DNA of 64,000 nucleotides from G965115915 sp965115915 (GTDB lineage: Bacteria; Pseudomonadota; Gammaproteobacteria; Eutrophobiales; Eutrophobiaceae): positions 496,001-560,000 of the forward strand of contig OZ220483.1 in assembly GCA_965115915.1 (NCBI GenBank), written 5' to 3'. Position numbers and translations under genes: made by a program. The notes beneath the pieces are model-generated. The model saw only the letters and a program-made list of their open reading frames with translations. It was not told where the DNA came from and ran no database searches. Positions 17,875-27,131 of the stretch are shown in pieces. Position 1 is the stretch's first letter; every line of letters starts with the position of its first letter.

Positions 17875-19799
17875 GTCAGTTCCGGCAATTTGTTGCGGCA
17901 GCGTGCCAGCGCCCATAGTGGGAAATAGCGTGCATAGCCGTGGTATTTGAGATAGAACACCCGGGGAAATCCCGGGGCGTTGAAATCTGTGTCCGACCAT
18001 TGTCCGGATGCCTGTTGTTGTGACAGCAGGTACTGTACGCCGCGGCGTATGGCCTGCATGTCCGGTTTGCCAACTGACAGCAGTGCCAGCAGTGCCCAGG
18101 CTGTTTGATGCGGTGTACTGCGGTAGGGACGATTATGGGCTGTCGCGTAGTAGCTGCGATTGCTTTCCCCCCAGCCACCGTCATTGTTTTGGATCGATAA
18201 CAGCCAGCGCACCGCTTTCTGTATGTACTCCTGTTTCGGGTCTTCAGCAGCCACTTCCAGCGCACTGAGCACAGACCAGGTGCCATAAACATAATTGGTG
18301 CCCCAGCGTCCGAACCAGGCACCGTTGTCTTCTTGCGCGTCCTTTAGCCAGTGGATCGCCCGCTGGATCTCCGTGGCGTAGCGTTTGTGGTCGGCAAGTG
18401 ACAGCAGCGCGACGACACGGCCGGTGACATCCGCGGTTGGCGGGTCCAGCAGGGCCCCGTGATCGGCGAACGGGATTTCGTTCAGGTAGGTGTAGCTATT
18501 GTCTGCCTCAAAGGCGGCGAATCCTCCGTCATCTGCCTGCATTCCGGACAGCCATAGGGCGGCCCGGTGGATTGACTCATGATAGCCCTGCGAGTCATGT
18601 CGATGCATGGCCCAGGCGACCATTGCGGTGTCGTCCAGGTCAGGATAATAGTAGTTGCTGTACTGAAATGCCCAGCCACCTCCAGCCAATCCGGGCCGTA
18701 GAGTGCGCCAGTCACCCGGCTCATTGCCCAGTTGGCGTTCTTTCAGCCAATCCAGCGCAGCGGTGACACTGCCGGGCTCAGTGCCGCTTTCAATCATGGC
18801 CTGAGCGGCAAGACAGGTGTCCCATACCGGTGACACGCAGGGTTGGCAGTACAGTGCTTCACCGCGTTCCTGGAGCAGGGCGTCAATCGCCTTTCTGGCC
18901 TGCAGGCACAACGGATCGTCAAGCGGATGTCCCAGTGTCAGCAATGCCTCATACACATTGACCATGGCTGGGAAGATGCCGCCGATGCCATGTTCCTCAT
19001 TCATGCGTTCTACAGACCATAGCTTGCACTTTGCTATGGCATGGCGGCGTAGCGCTTGTGGCAGTAGCGGTTCCAGTGTGCGTAATATTTTGTCTACCAA
19101 CAGGAAAAATCGAGCCCACCCATTCCTGGCCGGAGGGAAGTAGTGCCTGATCCGATTCGGTGGAGTACGAAACAGTTCTTCGATGCCGATATTGCGAGGA
19201 TTCTTTGCCTGTGCCCGGAGGGTGCACAACACAAACAGCGGGATCATCACTGTGCGTGACCAGTATGCTACCTTGCTGATGTGAAACAGTGCCCAGCGTG
19301 GTAGCAGTATTGCCTCGGCCGGGATGAATGGGGTGGCTCGCCAGGGTATCTGACCGAATAATGCCAGGCTGATACGGGTGAATACATTGCTGCGTTCGGC
19401 ACCACCGTGAGCGAGAATGGCCTCCCGGGCCCTTGTCATGTGTGGAGCCATCGGGTCGTCGCCAATGAGCTTGAGCGCGTAATAGGCTTTTACCGATGCG
19501 CTCAGATCGAAGTCACCGCCGGGGAATAGTAGCCAGCCGCCGCAATCCGGATCCTGATTACCGCGTAGATAACTGGCAATGTGTCGTTCCCGGTCGACAT
19601 TGACGTCATCGGCGAAGTGAGTCATTAGCACATATTCTGCGGGTATCGTACAATCTGCTTCCAATTCATATACCCAGTGCCCGTCACTTTTCTGATCGGC
19701 AAGCAGGCAACGGCTGGCACTTGTGATGGCTGCTTCCAGCTTGTTTTCTGGCTGGATGGTGGACTGTTCAGCGAGTCGCCTTTCCAGTTGCGCACTCAT
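17871..19799 (-). CDS. shc: Squalene--hopene cyclase
   Basis: SHC folds squalene into hopene or hopanol at the inner membrane. The 642-residue protein has the catalytic acid motif as PDLDDTAM (DxDD) and several QW repeats (SGMQADDGGFAAF, DAQEDNGAWFGRWG, SIQNNDGGWGES, QQQASGQWSDTDF), plus the early DGHWVYELEADCTIPAEY. The ATG at 19799 overlaps the stop of the upstream synthase gene (ATGA); this gives the normal family length of 630-660. A longer frame to 19907 would lie in that gene. The operon order synthase-cyclase-phosphorylase gives a direct route from farnesyl diphosphate to a modified hopanoid. Confidence 0.97.
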   Translation of the reverse strand: MSAQLERRLAEQSTIQPENKLEAAITSASRCLLADQKSDGHWVYELEADCTIPAEYVLMTHFADDVNVDRERHIASYLRGNQDPDCGGWLLFPGGDFDLSASVKAYYALKLIGDDPMAPHMTRAREAILAHGGAERSNVFTRISLALFGQIPWRATPFIPAEAILLPRWALFHISKVAYWSRTVMIPLFVLCTLRAQAKNPRNIGIEELFRTPPNRIRHYFPPARNGWARFFLLVDKILRTLEPLLPQALRRHAIAKCKLWSVERMNEEHGIGGIFPAMVNVYEALLTLGHPLDDPLCLQARKAIDALLQERGEALYCQPCVSPVWDTCLAAQAMIESGTEPGSVTAALDWLKERQLGNEPGDWRTLRPGLAGGGWAFQYSNYYYPDLDDTAMVAWAMHRHDSQGYHESIHRAALWLSGMQADDGGFAAFEADNSYTYLNEIPFADHGALLDPPTADVTGRVVALLSLADHKRYATEIQRAIHWLKDAQEDNGAWFGRWGTNYVYGTWSVLSALEVAAEDPKQEYIQKAVRWLLSIQNNDGGWGESNRSYYATAHNRPYRSTPHQTAWALLALLSVGKPDMQAIRRGVQYLLSQQQASGQWSDTDFNAPGFPRVFYLKYHGYARYFPLWALARCRNKLPELT

Positions 19800-20893
19800 G
19801 CGGCAAACAGGCTGGTGTCGGTGCGCTGCGGACAAGGGGGCAGTTTGCAGGTTGTGAGTCGGAATATCAGTCGCAGTGCGGGGTTGTTGCCACTGAACAG
19901 CCGACACAGGATCATGGTGATACGGACACTGCGGCGGGAAATTTTCACCTCCCTGCCGGATGAGAACTGCGGATTGGCATTGATCCGGCGTAGTGTCAGT
20001 GCCGCCATGATGAGTGCCAACAGGCAGAAGCGCCGTATCCCGGTCTCCCGGGTCGGAAGTAGTAACACATATTCCATTGCCTCACGCAGATGATGACAGG
20101 CGAGACCAACCAGTTCACGTAATCCCTGGGCGTATTCCGGATCTTGTTGTGCGGGAGACTTGCTGGAGATATCGATATTGCGGCGGGAAAATACATCCCG
20201 GGGTAGCCAGCAGGCACCTCGGGAATGATCTTCCCAGACGTCTTTCAGGATATTGGTCATCTGTAAGGCCAGGCCGAAGTTGACAGCCAGTGACATAAGC
20301 TGTTCACGCCTGTCGGCGATGGCCTTGGAATGGTCGCAGAACAGTTCGGTGAGCATCTCTCCAACCACGCCCGCCACATAGTAACAATACTGTTCCATGT
20401 CATGGATATTTTTCAATCCTGCGAGAGAGCCTTGCTGCTGATATTTCGACATGCCTTTGGTCATTACGTCTACACAACGTTCCAACGCGGCGCGTTGACG
20501 CTTATTGAAACTGTGGGTGATGCGGATTACCGTGGCGGTGTTCAGTACCAGGTCTTTTTCCGCTTCCGGGACCTGCACTGCCAATGCGGGAAGAAGGGCG
20601 TTGACAAAATCCACCGCCACTTTTTCCCCACGCACGACTTGCAGGAATTGTTCGCTGAAACTGGACTTGTACGCTGCGCTGAGTTCCGGGTCGTCTTCTA
20701 TAGTGTCAGCGATGCGACACAGCAGATAGGCGTTGCCTACCACTTTTGCGAGTTTTTCAGGCAACGCGGGTATCGTGAAGGCAAAGGTGCGTGAGACCCT
20801 TTGCAGGATACGCTGCTGATAGTCCAGGTCTTTGTTTGTCTCGGGGCTCGGTATATCGCGGGAATGAGTTTCCCCCCTGGCCCGGCTCAGCAT
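19796..20893 (-). CDS. Squalene synthase-type squalene/phytoene synthase
   Basis: A 365-residue trans-isoprenyl head-to-head synthase. It has the first aspartate-rich motif RIADTIEDD and the second NILKDVWEDHSRGACWLP. The segment MEQYCYYVAGVVGEMLTELF resembles the YCHYVAGLVG region of one-step squalene synthases more than the shorter HpnC/HpnD proteins (about 280 residues). It probably converts two farnesyl diphosphates into squalene for the cyclase encoded next. The C-terminus is hydrophobic. An AGGAT site precedes the ATG. No separate hpnC, hpnD or hpnE is seen, which fits a single-enzyme route. Confidence 0.88.
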   Translation of the reverse strand: MLSRARGETHSRDIPSPETNKDLDYQQRILQRVSRTFAFTIPALPEKLAKVVGNAYLLCRIADTIEDDPELSAAYKSSFSEQFLQVVRGEKVAVDFVNALLPALAVQVPEAEKDLVLNTATVIRITHSFNKRQRAALERCVDVMTKGMSKYQQQGSLAGLKNIHDMEQYCYYVAGVVGEMLTELFCDHSKAIADRREQLMSLAVNFGLALQMTNILKDVWEDHSRGACWLPRDVFSRRNIDISSKSPAQQDPEYAQGLRELVGLACHHLREAMEYVLLLPTRETGIRRFCLLALIMAALTLRRINANPQFSSGREVKISRRSVRITMILCRLFSGNNPALRLIFRLTTCKLPPCPQRTDTSLFAA

Positions 20894-20909
20894 GAACGTA
20901 TCCTGTGTC

Positions 20910-22496
20910 TCAGCTTAGCAGCAGACCGCTCTTGGCAACATGTTCCATGTAGGCGGAGATCTGGATATCGAGTTTTTCCCTGATCTGTTCATCGTCTTCC
21001 ATGGTGACGCCGTCAAGTTGCATCAGCAGTGTCTTGTTTTTGATCAGCCTCAGCATCTCATCCTGAATCATTGAGCGATCATGATTACCGTCAAGTATAG
21101 GTAGCAGATGCCGTTTTACCAGATCAACCGCTACCGGTTGATGCAGGCAGTTGGTGGCCCAGGTCTGCTTGCTGGCCTGCAGTCTCGCGATCGGTGTGGC
21201 GATAGGTCGGTCACTGACGTCGGTTTTCACCGTCGGAGGATACAGTGTCAAGCCGAGGATTCCCCGGATGAACAGTTCGAATATACGAGCGCAGATGATC
21301 TGCCTGTCGCGGTTTAGCTGTGCGTCTGCGGTGATCGTCAGTGAGTTGTGGTACAGAGTTCGGTGTACGCTGTTTTCCAGGTCATCGAATACAACGTACG
21401 CTGGCCAGCGCTTCCCAAGTGAGTACGCGATAGATTTGGTGAACGGGCAGGTTGTGCTGAAGGTAGGGCCGTTATCCAGCTTGAAATCGACACTCGAGTT
21501 ATCCGTGAGCGCGGGGTTTTCCAGGGTCGGAACACAGTTTGCGGCTATCGACATCCGGGTTGCCAGTCCAATATCTATCTCCCGGGTTAACGAAACCTCG
21601 CGGTGACAGAGCAGGGTCTGGCGGAACATCCGATTTCGTATGAAGTCCATATACTGTTCTCGCTGGATGATGTTGTTGCCGACCTTGTCCAGAGTCTCTT
21701 TGACTTTGTCGCTGAAATTGTTTGCCACCATGCTATTGACATCCACTTCTCCCAGATACTGTAGACCCTGTTCGTCGGCGCGTGCCATGAACTCGTAGAA
21801 ATACACCGGGTCATTCACCTCTTCCAGCGAATCATGTCTGAAATAGGCATCCTCCCAGTTTTTCATCAACTCCACTTCGTTTTGCAGCAGTGTGGCGTAA
21901 GCGCTTTTTTCTCCAGTGAGTGTTTCGGCAAGAAAATTGATCAATGCCCGTGATTGGGCGATTCGAGTGCCGACATCAGTGAAGTTTCTGGCGTGAAACA
22001 GCATGATGTCACGCAACATGCCGCGCATGCGCCAGCCTGGATTGGTGTTGTAACTGATATAGGCTACGCCTTGTTTGCCAAGGCGTTCGCGTGACAGTTT
22101 CAGTATGTGCTGTTGTACCTCCGTGGGTACCCAGGAGAAGATGCCGTGGGCGATGATATAGTCGAATTCCCCAAAGCTGTCATCGACATCGAGGATATTG
22201 CACTGACGAATAGCAATATTTTTCAGGCCAAGGCTGTTTGCGGTGGTACGAGCGTTGTTGGCCTGGACCTCGGACAGTTCAACCCCTACGAATTCGCTAT
22301 CGCGTAGTTCGCTGGCCATTGGCACAATGTTATTGCCACTGGCGCAGCCGAGTTCAAGTACCCGGCATTTGTGGATGTCCGGTGGGCTCATGCCGAACAG
22401 TGTGGCGGTAGTGGCCAGTGTGCGCGGGTGGGTTTGACTGAAGGGTTTGCTGGGATATGGCACCTCGTCGTAGGAGTTCATTGGTTGCTGTTCCAT
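20910..22496 (-). CDS. Class I SAM-dependent methyltransferase with methyltransferase-regulatory domain
   Basis: A 528-residue protein. The N-terminal half is a Rossmann methyltransferase: YDEVPYPSKPFSQTHPR, motif I VLELGCASGNN, FVGVELSEVQ, then FDYIIAHGIFSWV. The next region (VYFYEFMARADEQGLQYLGEVD) matches the methyltransferase regulatory domain that follows this type of methyltransferase, and the rest is a helical tail. The gene sits 16 nt upstream of the squalene synthase gene on the same strand, so the two may be one transcript, but no lipid role is evident. Its targets are unknown. Confidence 0.85.
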   Translation of the reverse strand: MEQQPMNSYDEVPYPSKPFSQTHPRTLATTATLFGMSPPDIHKCRVLELGCASGNNIVPMASELRDSEFVGVELSEVQANNARTTANSLGLKNIAIRQCNILDVDDSFGEFDYIIAHGIFSWVPTEVQQHILKLSRERLGKQGVAYISYNTNPGWRMRGMLRDIMLFHARNFTDVGTRIAQSRALINFLAETLTGEKSAYATLLQNEVELMKNWEDAYFRHDSLEEVNDPVYFYEFMARADEQGLQYLGEVDVNSMVANNFSDKVKETLDKVGNNIIQREQYMDFIRNRMFRQTLLCHREVSLTREIDIGLATRMSIAANCVPTLENPALTDNSSVDFKLDNGPTFSTTCPFTKSIAYSLGKRWPAYVVFDDLENSVHRTLYHNSLTITADAQLNRDRQIICARIFELFIRGILGLTLYPPTVKTDVSDRPIATPIARLQASKQTWATNCLHQPVAVDLVKRHLLPILDGNHDRSMIQDEMLRLIKNKTLLMQLDGVTMEDDEQIREKLDIQISAYMEHVAKSGLLLS

Positions 22497-22833
22497 GTTC
22501 TTTATCCGTCCGTCGCGGGTTTTTGTGATTCCATCTCGTTGTTGTTTGTTTGTCAGGACATTCCCGCACTATGGGGAATTTCGGGGTGATGCAAGCACAC
22601 ACCGGTGTGCCACCCTGGCATCTTTCGGGGGGTGTGTTCCCGCAGATACCGAGAAAACCCCCTGTTCTGGCGCCAGATTATTACAGTTTCCCGCGCATTT
22701 GCCAACTATCTGGCCGGATCGGCCTGTTATATCGTTCGTGGTTTGCCACGGTCAAGCGAGTCATTGCCCGGTATCCCCGATACCATTTTTTCTCGGATAT
22801 GGCCGAGCGACACTGGCTGAAGCGTTGGTATTT
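22497..22833. other. Intergenic region upstream of the methyltransferase gene
   Basis: About 337 bases between two minus-strand genes. Plus-strand frames here run into the antisense of the next gene and show no protein-like composition. It probably holds the promoter of the methyltransferase-hopanoid block; I see no clear -35/-10 pair, RNA gene or repeat. Confidence 0.4.
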
Positions 22834-23319
22834 TCAGTGGACCCGGGTCGGCCCCTGTGTATCTCCGATCATGGCAATATTCCAGTTCGCACTTTCTATG
22901 CCCTGCGAGATCAGGGAGTGCAGCATATACAGCAGGCTTTTGCTCAGGTTGAAACTCAACTGCTGGTCGTTGTCAAAATGCAGCTCAAGGTAAAACAGAC
23001 CCTCTTCCAGTATCCCGGACTTGATTCCCCACGCCAGCTTGCCCTCCTCGCCCAATGGATAATTGAAATTTTTTTCTTGCTCATAGGCTTGTTCCAGTGC
23101 CCCCTGCTTGATCATCTCGGTGGTCTCCGGTTTGGCGGCGACGGATAGCGGACCGCCGTATTTTTTCATTTCCTTATCCAGGATATCCAGAAGTATCAAG
23201 GAAAAGCGACGGGTCAACCATATCCTGTACTCATCTCCGTGCCGGGTCGAGGAACGCAACAGCAAACGGTCTTCCTTGCCGGAGTAGGTGATGTTCAACT
23301 GATAAAGCTGGTCGCTCAT
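22834..23319 (-). CDS. Hypothetical protein
   Basis: A 161-residue soluble protein that I do not recognise. It begins MSDQLYQLNITYSGKEDRLL and has a central charged helix-prone part (RRFSLILLDILDKEMKKYGG, then QAYEQEKNFNYPLGEEGK). It has no membrane segment, Cys cluster or nucleotide-binding motif. The ATG at 23319 is preferred to an upstream in-frame start at 23376, which would add a hydrophobic stretch with no clear role. Coding is supported by length and reasonable amino-acid composition. It stands alone, with over 200 nt on each side. Confidence 0.7.
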   Translation of the reverse strand: MSDQLYQLNITYSGKEDRLLLRSSTRHGDEYRIWLTRRFSLILLDILDKEMKKYGGPLSVAAKPETTEMIKQGALEQAYEQEKNFNYPLGEEGKLAWGIKSGILEEGLFYLELHFDNDQQLSFNLSKSLLYMLHSLISQGIESANWNIAMIGDTQGPTRVH

Positions 23320-23520
23320 AGTGCAGATAATGCCATATTTCCAGGGGCTGATATACAATACACAAGTTGTTGGCAAGATGAAGCGGATAACCGCTCATGC
23401 AGTGGATCGTCGCGTACGGAGGTTCGTGACAAGCCTGCGGAGTGTTGCCGGCGCGGCATATATTGCCGTGCTGGAACAGCGCATGTAGGTACCGGACTGC
23501 GCACTGTCCGGGCTGTTTTT

Positions 23521-24090
23521 TCAGGCGTTTTCTTGCGGTCGAATCAGTGATGTTCCAGTAATGACCAGGTCCATGGCCACATCATGCCCGGTGCAGGGCA
23601 ACGCGTCCAGTAATTGGCAGTGGTGGCACAGTGCTATCCGGCAGCGTACCTCGTTGTGGGCGAACCAGCGGTCATAATAGCCGCGACCATGACCAAGCCG
23701 TTGCCCGGTGCGGCTGAAGCCAAGCCCTGGGGTGATGACCAGATCCCAGGGTCCGGGACAGGCATGGCAGTGCGATGGAGCCAATATCCCGAGTGCGCCC
23801 TTGCGTAATTTGTCCCAGTCTCCTAATCGTACCGCAAACATATGTCTGTTATTGGCGATGAATGGAACGGCCAGTGTTTCCAGTCGCGTACAGTGCTGTC
23901 GAATCAGTGCGTGGGTATCCACCTCGGGGTTGCACGAGATGTAACAGAATACACGCTTTGCCTGTTGCCACTGTGGTAGTGCAAGTAGTTGTTTCAATAT
24001 CCGTGCCTCGCTCTCGCGCCGTTGCCTGGTATCCCACTGTTGCAGGTGTGCACGTAGCCTGCGGCGCAGTGTTTGTTTGGTTTTGGTCAT
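23521..24090 (-). CDS. fau: 5-formyltetrahydrofolate cyclo-ligase
   Basis: This enzyme converts 5-formyl-THF to 5,10-methenyl-THF with ATP, recycling a side product of one-carbon metabolism. The 189-residue protein has the family blocks KRVFCYISCNPEVDT, LVITPGLGFSRTGQRLGHGRGYYDRWF and CHHCQLLDALPCTGHDVAMDLVIT. The ATG at 24090 gives normal length; the frame runs upstream to 24216 without family similarity. In E. coli, zapA and 6S RNA lie next to this gene; neither is recognisable here. Confidence 0.92.
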   Translation of the reverse strand: MTKTKQTLRRRLRAHLQQWDTRQRRESEARILKQLLALPQWQQAKRVFCYISCNPEVDTHALIRQHCTRLETLAVPFIANNRHMFAVRLGDWDKLRKGALGILAPSHCHACPGPWDLVITPGLGFSRTGQRLGHGRGYYDRWFAHNEVRCRIALCHHCQLLDALPCTGHDVAMDLVITGTSLIRPQENA

Positions 24091-24292
24091 GGTATTCGGC
24101 ACGGACGATAGTGCAGCGCAGTCTATCACGGTAGCCATGTCGGTATGCGATCGGGTCTGCTGAGCCGGGATTGGGCCGTGCAATATACAGGCCGATTCAG
24201 TACAATGAAGAGCCACGAAACAACCGTGTGGACCTTGTCTGTTTCCGGGCTGTAGCTACCGGAGTCGGCATGCAGTCCGGCCCAATGACAAC

Positions 24293-25948
24293 GTGGTCAC
24301 CGTAACCTCCCAGATGTCCTCAGCAATACAGGCCCCCAGCAAGGCGCACCAGTTGCGCAAACTGATTTTGTCTCCGCAGACGGACATATTGCTCGAGGCG
24401 CATAACGGGGTATCGGCCATGGTTGTGGAAAATAGTGGTGCCAAAGGTATTTGGGGCAGTGGTCTGGCGATGTCCATGCAGTATGGTGTGCGTGACAACA
24501 ATGAGATCAGTTGGACTCAGGTGGTGGACATGCTGGAATTCATGTCGGATGCGACCAGCATCCCCATCCTGTTGGATGGCGATACCGGCTACGGTAATTT
24601 CAACAACATGCGCCGCTTGGTGAAAAAGCTGGAGCAGCGCAGGATTGCCGGGGTGTGTATTGAAGACAAGCAGTTTCCCAAGACCAACAGCTTCATTGAT
24701 GGCAATCGTCAGCCGCTGGCGGATGCCGAAGAATTCTGTGGCAAGATCAAGGCGGGGAAGGATACTCAGCAGGATGAGGATTTCTGCATCGTGGCGCGGG
24801 TGGAGGCGCTGATCGCAGGCTGGGATATGGGCGAGGCGCTGCGGCGCGCTGAACTCTATCATGCGGCGGGGGCGGACGCTGTACTGATCCACAGCAAATC
24901 CAGTCAGGCCAACGAGGTGCTGGAGTTTGCCAGTGAGTGGGCAAACCGCTGCCCCTTGTTGCTGATACCGACCACGTACTACAGTACCCCGATCGAGGTG
25001 TTTGAAAAGCTGGGTATCAGTCTGATTATCTGGGCGAATCATATGATCCGAAGTAGCATTGCCAGCATGCAGAAGTCTGCCGAGCATATTGTTCGGACCC
25101 GGACTACACATAATATAGAAGACGATATTACCCCGCTCAGTGAGCTGTTTTCATTGCAGGGGATGGATGAACTGGCCAATGCGGAAGAACGCTATCTGAA
25201 CCGTCCCAGTGCCAGCGGCATTATTCTGGCCGCCAGTCGTGGCAGAGCGTTGCAGAGTTTGACCCGGGACCGTCCTAAAGTGATGTTGCCGGTAGGTGGC
25301 AAGCCGTTGCTCAGGCGTTTGCTGAATGTGTTCAGGAAGCAGCGTGTCAGTGATCTGACACTGGTGGCTGGATACAAGGCGGAAACCATCGACCAGGATG
25401 ACATCAAGATCGTGATTAATCCGGACTACGCGGTTACCAATGAGTTGGTGTCATTGATGGTCGCGATGGACTCGTTCACTGGCAATACCATCATCTGTTA
25501 CGGGGACTTGCTGATACGTGGTTATATATTGGGTGATTTGATGGAGACGGAGGGCGATATCGTGGTGGTCGTGGATTCCGCTATTGAGCGGGAGTCCATC
25601 AGCAGTTCCACGGATTATGCCTGGTGCGACAGGACGGACGACCGTTCGCTATTCCGACAGGAGGTCACGTTGCAGCATATTGATGCGCAGGTCGACAGTC
25701 GTTCGGCGTCACCATCCGGCCGTTGGATCGGTCTGCTGAAGGTGCAGGGAAAGGGCTGCGAGGCATTCAGTGGCGCCCTGTACGACCTGAAACAAAGGGA
25801 CGACTTCAACCGGTTGACTATTCCCGATCTGCTCAATCATCTGGTCAAGTGTGGACAGACCGTGAATACGCATTATATCAATGGCCATTGGCTGGACATC
25901 AACACTATAGAGGACATGCAGCGGGCGGGAAGCTTTGCCCATGATTGA
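24293..25948 (+). CDS. pepM: Phosphoenolpyruvate mutase fused to a nucleotidyltransferase (PepM-PntC-like)
   Basis: A 551-residue fusion. Residues about 20-300 are PEP mutase, which makes the C-P bond of phosphonopyruvate: LLDGDTGYGNFNN and the diagnostic loop EDKQFPKTNS (124-133). Residues 307-551 are an NTP-transferase domain (GIILAASRGRAL, DRPKVMLPVGGKPLL, ending HWLDINTIEDMQRA), like the PntC enzymes that couple CMP to 2-aminoethylphosphonate. The usual AAG-x-G-x-R loop reads AASRGRA here. The GTG at 24293 and an ATG at 24314 are both possible starts; neither has a clear ribosome site. It overlaps the next gene by 8 nt. Confidence 0.93.
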   Translation: MVTVTSQMSSAIQAPSKAHQLRKLILSPQTDILLEAHNGVSAMVVENSGAKGIWGSGLAMSMQYGVRDNNEISWTQVVDMLEFMSDATSIPILLDGDTGYGNFNNMRRLVKKLEQRRIAGVCIEDKQFPKTNSFIDGNRQPLADAEEFCGKIKAGKDTQQDEDFCIVARVEALIAGWDMGEALRRAELYHAAGADAVLIHSKSSQANEVLEFASEWANRCPLLLIPTTYYSTPIEVFEKLGISLIIWANHMIRSSIASMQKSAEHIVRTRTTHNIEDDITPLSELFSLQGMDELANAEERYLNRPSASGIILAASRGRALQSLTRDRPKVMLPVGGKPLLRRLLNVFRKQRVSDLTLVAGYKAETIDQDDIKIVINPDYAVTNELVSLMVAMDSFTGNTIICYGDLLIRGYILGDLMETEGDIVVVVDSAIERESISSSTDYAWCDRTDDRSLFRQEVTLQHIDAQVDSRSASPSGRWIGLLKVQGKGCEAFSGALYDLKQRDDFNRLTIPDLLNHLVKCGQTVNTHYINGHWLDINTIEDMQRAGSFAHD

Positions 25949-27131
25949 GGCGCATGAATTTGTCAGCGCGGCACGTGAACAGTTGGGTATCCGTCACTAT
26001 AGCGGCGTACCCTGCTCCTTTCTGACCCCGTTCATTAACCATGTCATCAATGATCGCGGGCTTGGCTGGATAGCTTCCGCCAATGAAGGGGACGCTGTAG
26101 CCACCGCTGCCGGGTTTGCGCTGGGCGGGAAACCCGCCCTGGCCATGATGCAGAACTCCGGTTTGGGCAATGCGGTTAATCCTCTGAGTTCGCTGAGCTG
26201 GACATTCCGTCTTCCGATACTGCTGGTCGTCACCCAGCGTGGCGCACCTGGTGTAAAGGATGAGCCGCAGCATCGATTGATGGGCCGTATTACCCACGAA
26301 ATGCTGTCTCTGATGGAGATCCCGAGTGCCCCGTTTCCAACCGCGTCGGAGGCCATTGTGCCCGCGCTGGAGATGGCGGGTGAGCACCTGCGGACCGAGC
26401 AGCGCCCATGGGCCTTGATTATGCAAAAGGACACGGTGAAACCGTCCGACCCGGGCCATTATCCGGTGCCCGGGCATCCACAACGCGAGATGTTGCGCGA
26501 TGTTTTCCTGCGGGGCTCCGGGGATGGACTGCATAGCCGGACAGAGGCCCTGGAGCGCGTTGTCGTTAACACCGATCCGACGCGTAGTGTGCTGATCGCC
26601 ACTACTGGCTATACTGGTCGGGAACTGTGCGCACTTGCGGACCGTCCCAATCATTTTTATATGGTCGGTTCCATGGGTTGTGCATCGGCACTGGGACTGG
26701 GACTGGCCCTGGCACGCCCTGACCTGCATGTCATCGTACTGGATGGTGATGGTGCCGCGCTGATGCGCATGGGCAATCTTGCCACGCTGGGGACCTATGC
26801 GGGTACCAATCTGACGCATTTGTTGCTGGATAACGAAGTGCATGATTCTACCGGCGGTCAGGCAACGGTGAGTCCGAACGTGTGTTTTGCTGCCATCGCG
26901 GCCGCCTGCCGTTACCGGGTCTGTTATTCCGGTAACGAGTTGAGTTTGATCGATGCGATATTGACCCAACCCGAGGGTCCCCGGTTTGCCCATCTGAAAC
27001 TGCGCCCTGGCGCGTCATCCGGCTTGCCTCGGCCTCGGTTGGGTCCTGTGGAGGTCAAGCACAGGCTGATGCAGCATATAGGCACTGTTGCACCCGCGTC
27101 GGTAGAGGGCAATGTCACCATCACGGCCTAG
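25941..27131 (+). CDS. ppd: Phosphonopyruvate decarboxylase
   Basis: A thiamine-diphosphate enzyme converting phosphonopyruvate to phosphonoacetaldehyde, the irreversible step that pulls C-P bond formation forward. The 396-residue protein has the early IASANEGDAVATAAGFALGG with the conserved Glu, the MQNSGLGNAVNPLSS block, and the TPP-Mg site VLDGDGAALMRMGNLAT with LLLDNEVHDSTGGQ. The ATG at 25941 is used; a TTG six bases upstream is less likely. It overlaps pepM by 8 nt and the aminotransferase gene by 20 nt, so the three form one translationally coupled operon. Confidence 0.95.
   Translation: MIEAHEFVSAAREQLGIRHYSGVPCSFLTPFINHVINDRGLGWIASANEGDAVATAAGFALGGKPALAMMQNSGLGNAVNPLSSLSWTFRLPILLVVTQRGAPGVKDEPQHRLMGRITHEMLSLMEIPSAPFPTASEAIVPALEMAGEHLRTEQRPWALIMQKDTVKPSDPGHYPVPGHPQREMLRDVFLRGSGDGLHSRTEALERVVVNTDPTRSVLIATTGYTGRELCALADRPNHFYMVGSMGCASALGLGLALARPDLHVIVLDGDGAALMRMGNLATLGTYAGTNLTHLLLDNEVHDSTGGQATVSPNVCFAAIAAACRYRVCYSGNELSLIDAILTQPEGPRFAHLKLRPGASSGLPRPRLGPVEVKHRLMQHIGTVAPASVEGNVTITA

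Noticed and set aside
22495..23148. 217-codon plus-strand frame over the gap upstream of the methyltransferase gene
   Set aside because: It is largely antisense to the hypothetical gene at 22834-23319 and its composition is not protein-like; no ribosome site was seen.
24235..24262. Possible Pho box before the phosphonate operon (CTGTTTC, four bases, CTGTAGC)
   Set aside because: Each half matches the consensus at only four of seven positions and the spacer is GC-rich, so it is not better than chance.
24091..24292. 6S RNA next to fau
   Set aside because: The region between fau and pepM does not show the long rod-like pairing expected, and zapA is missing.
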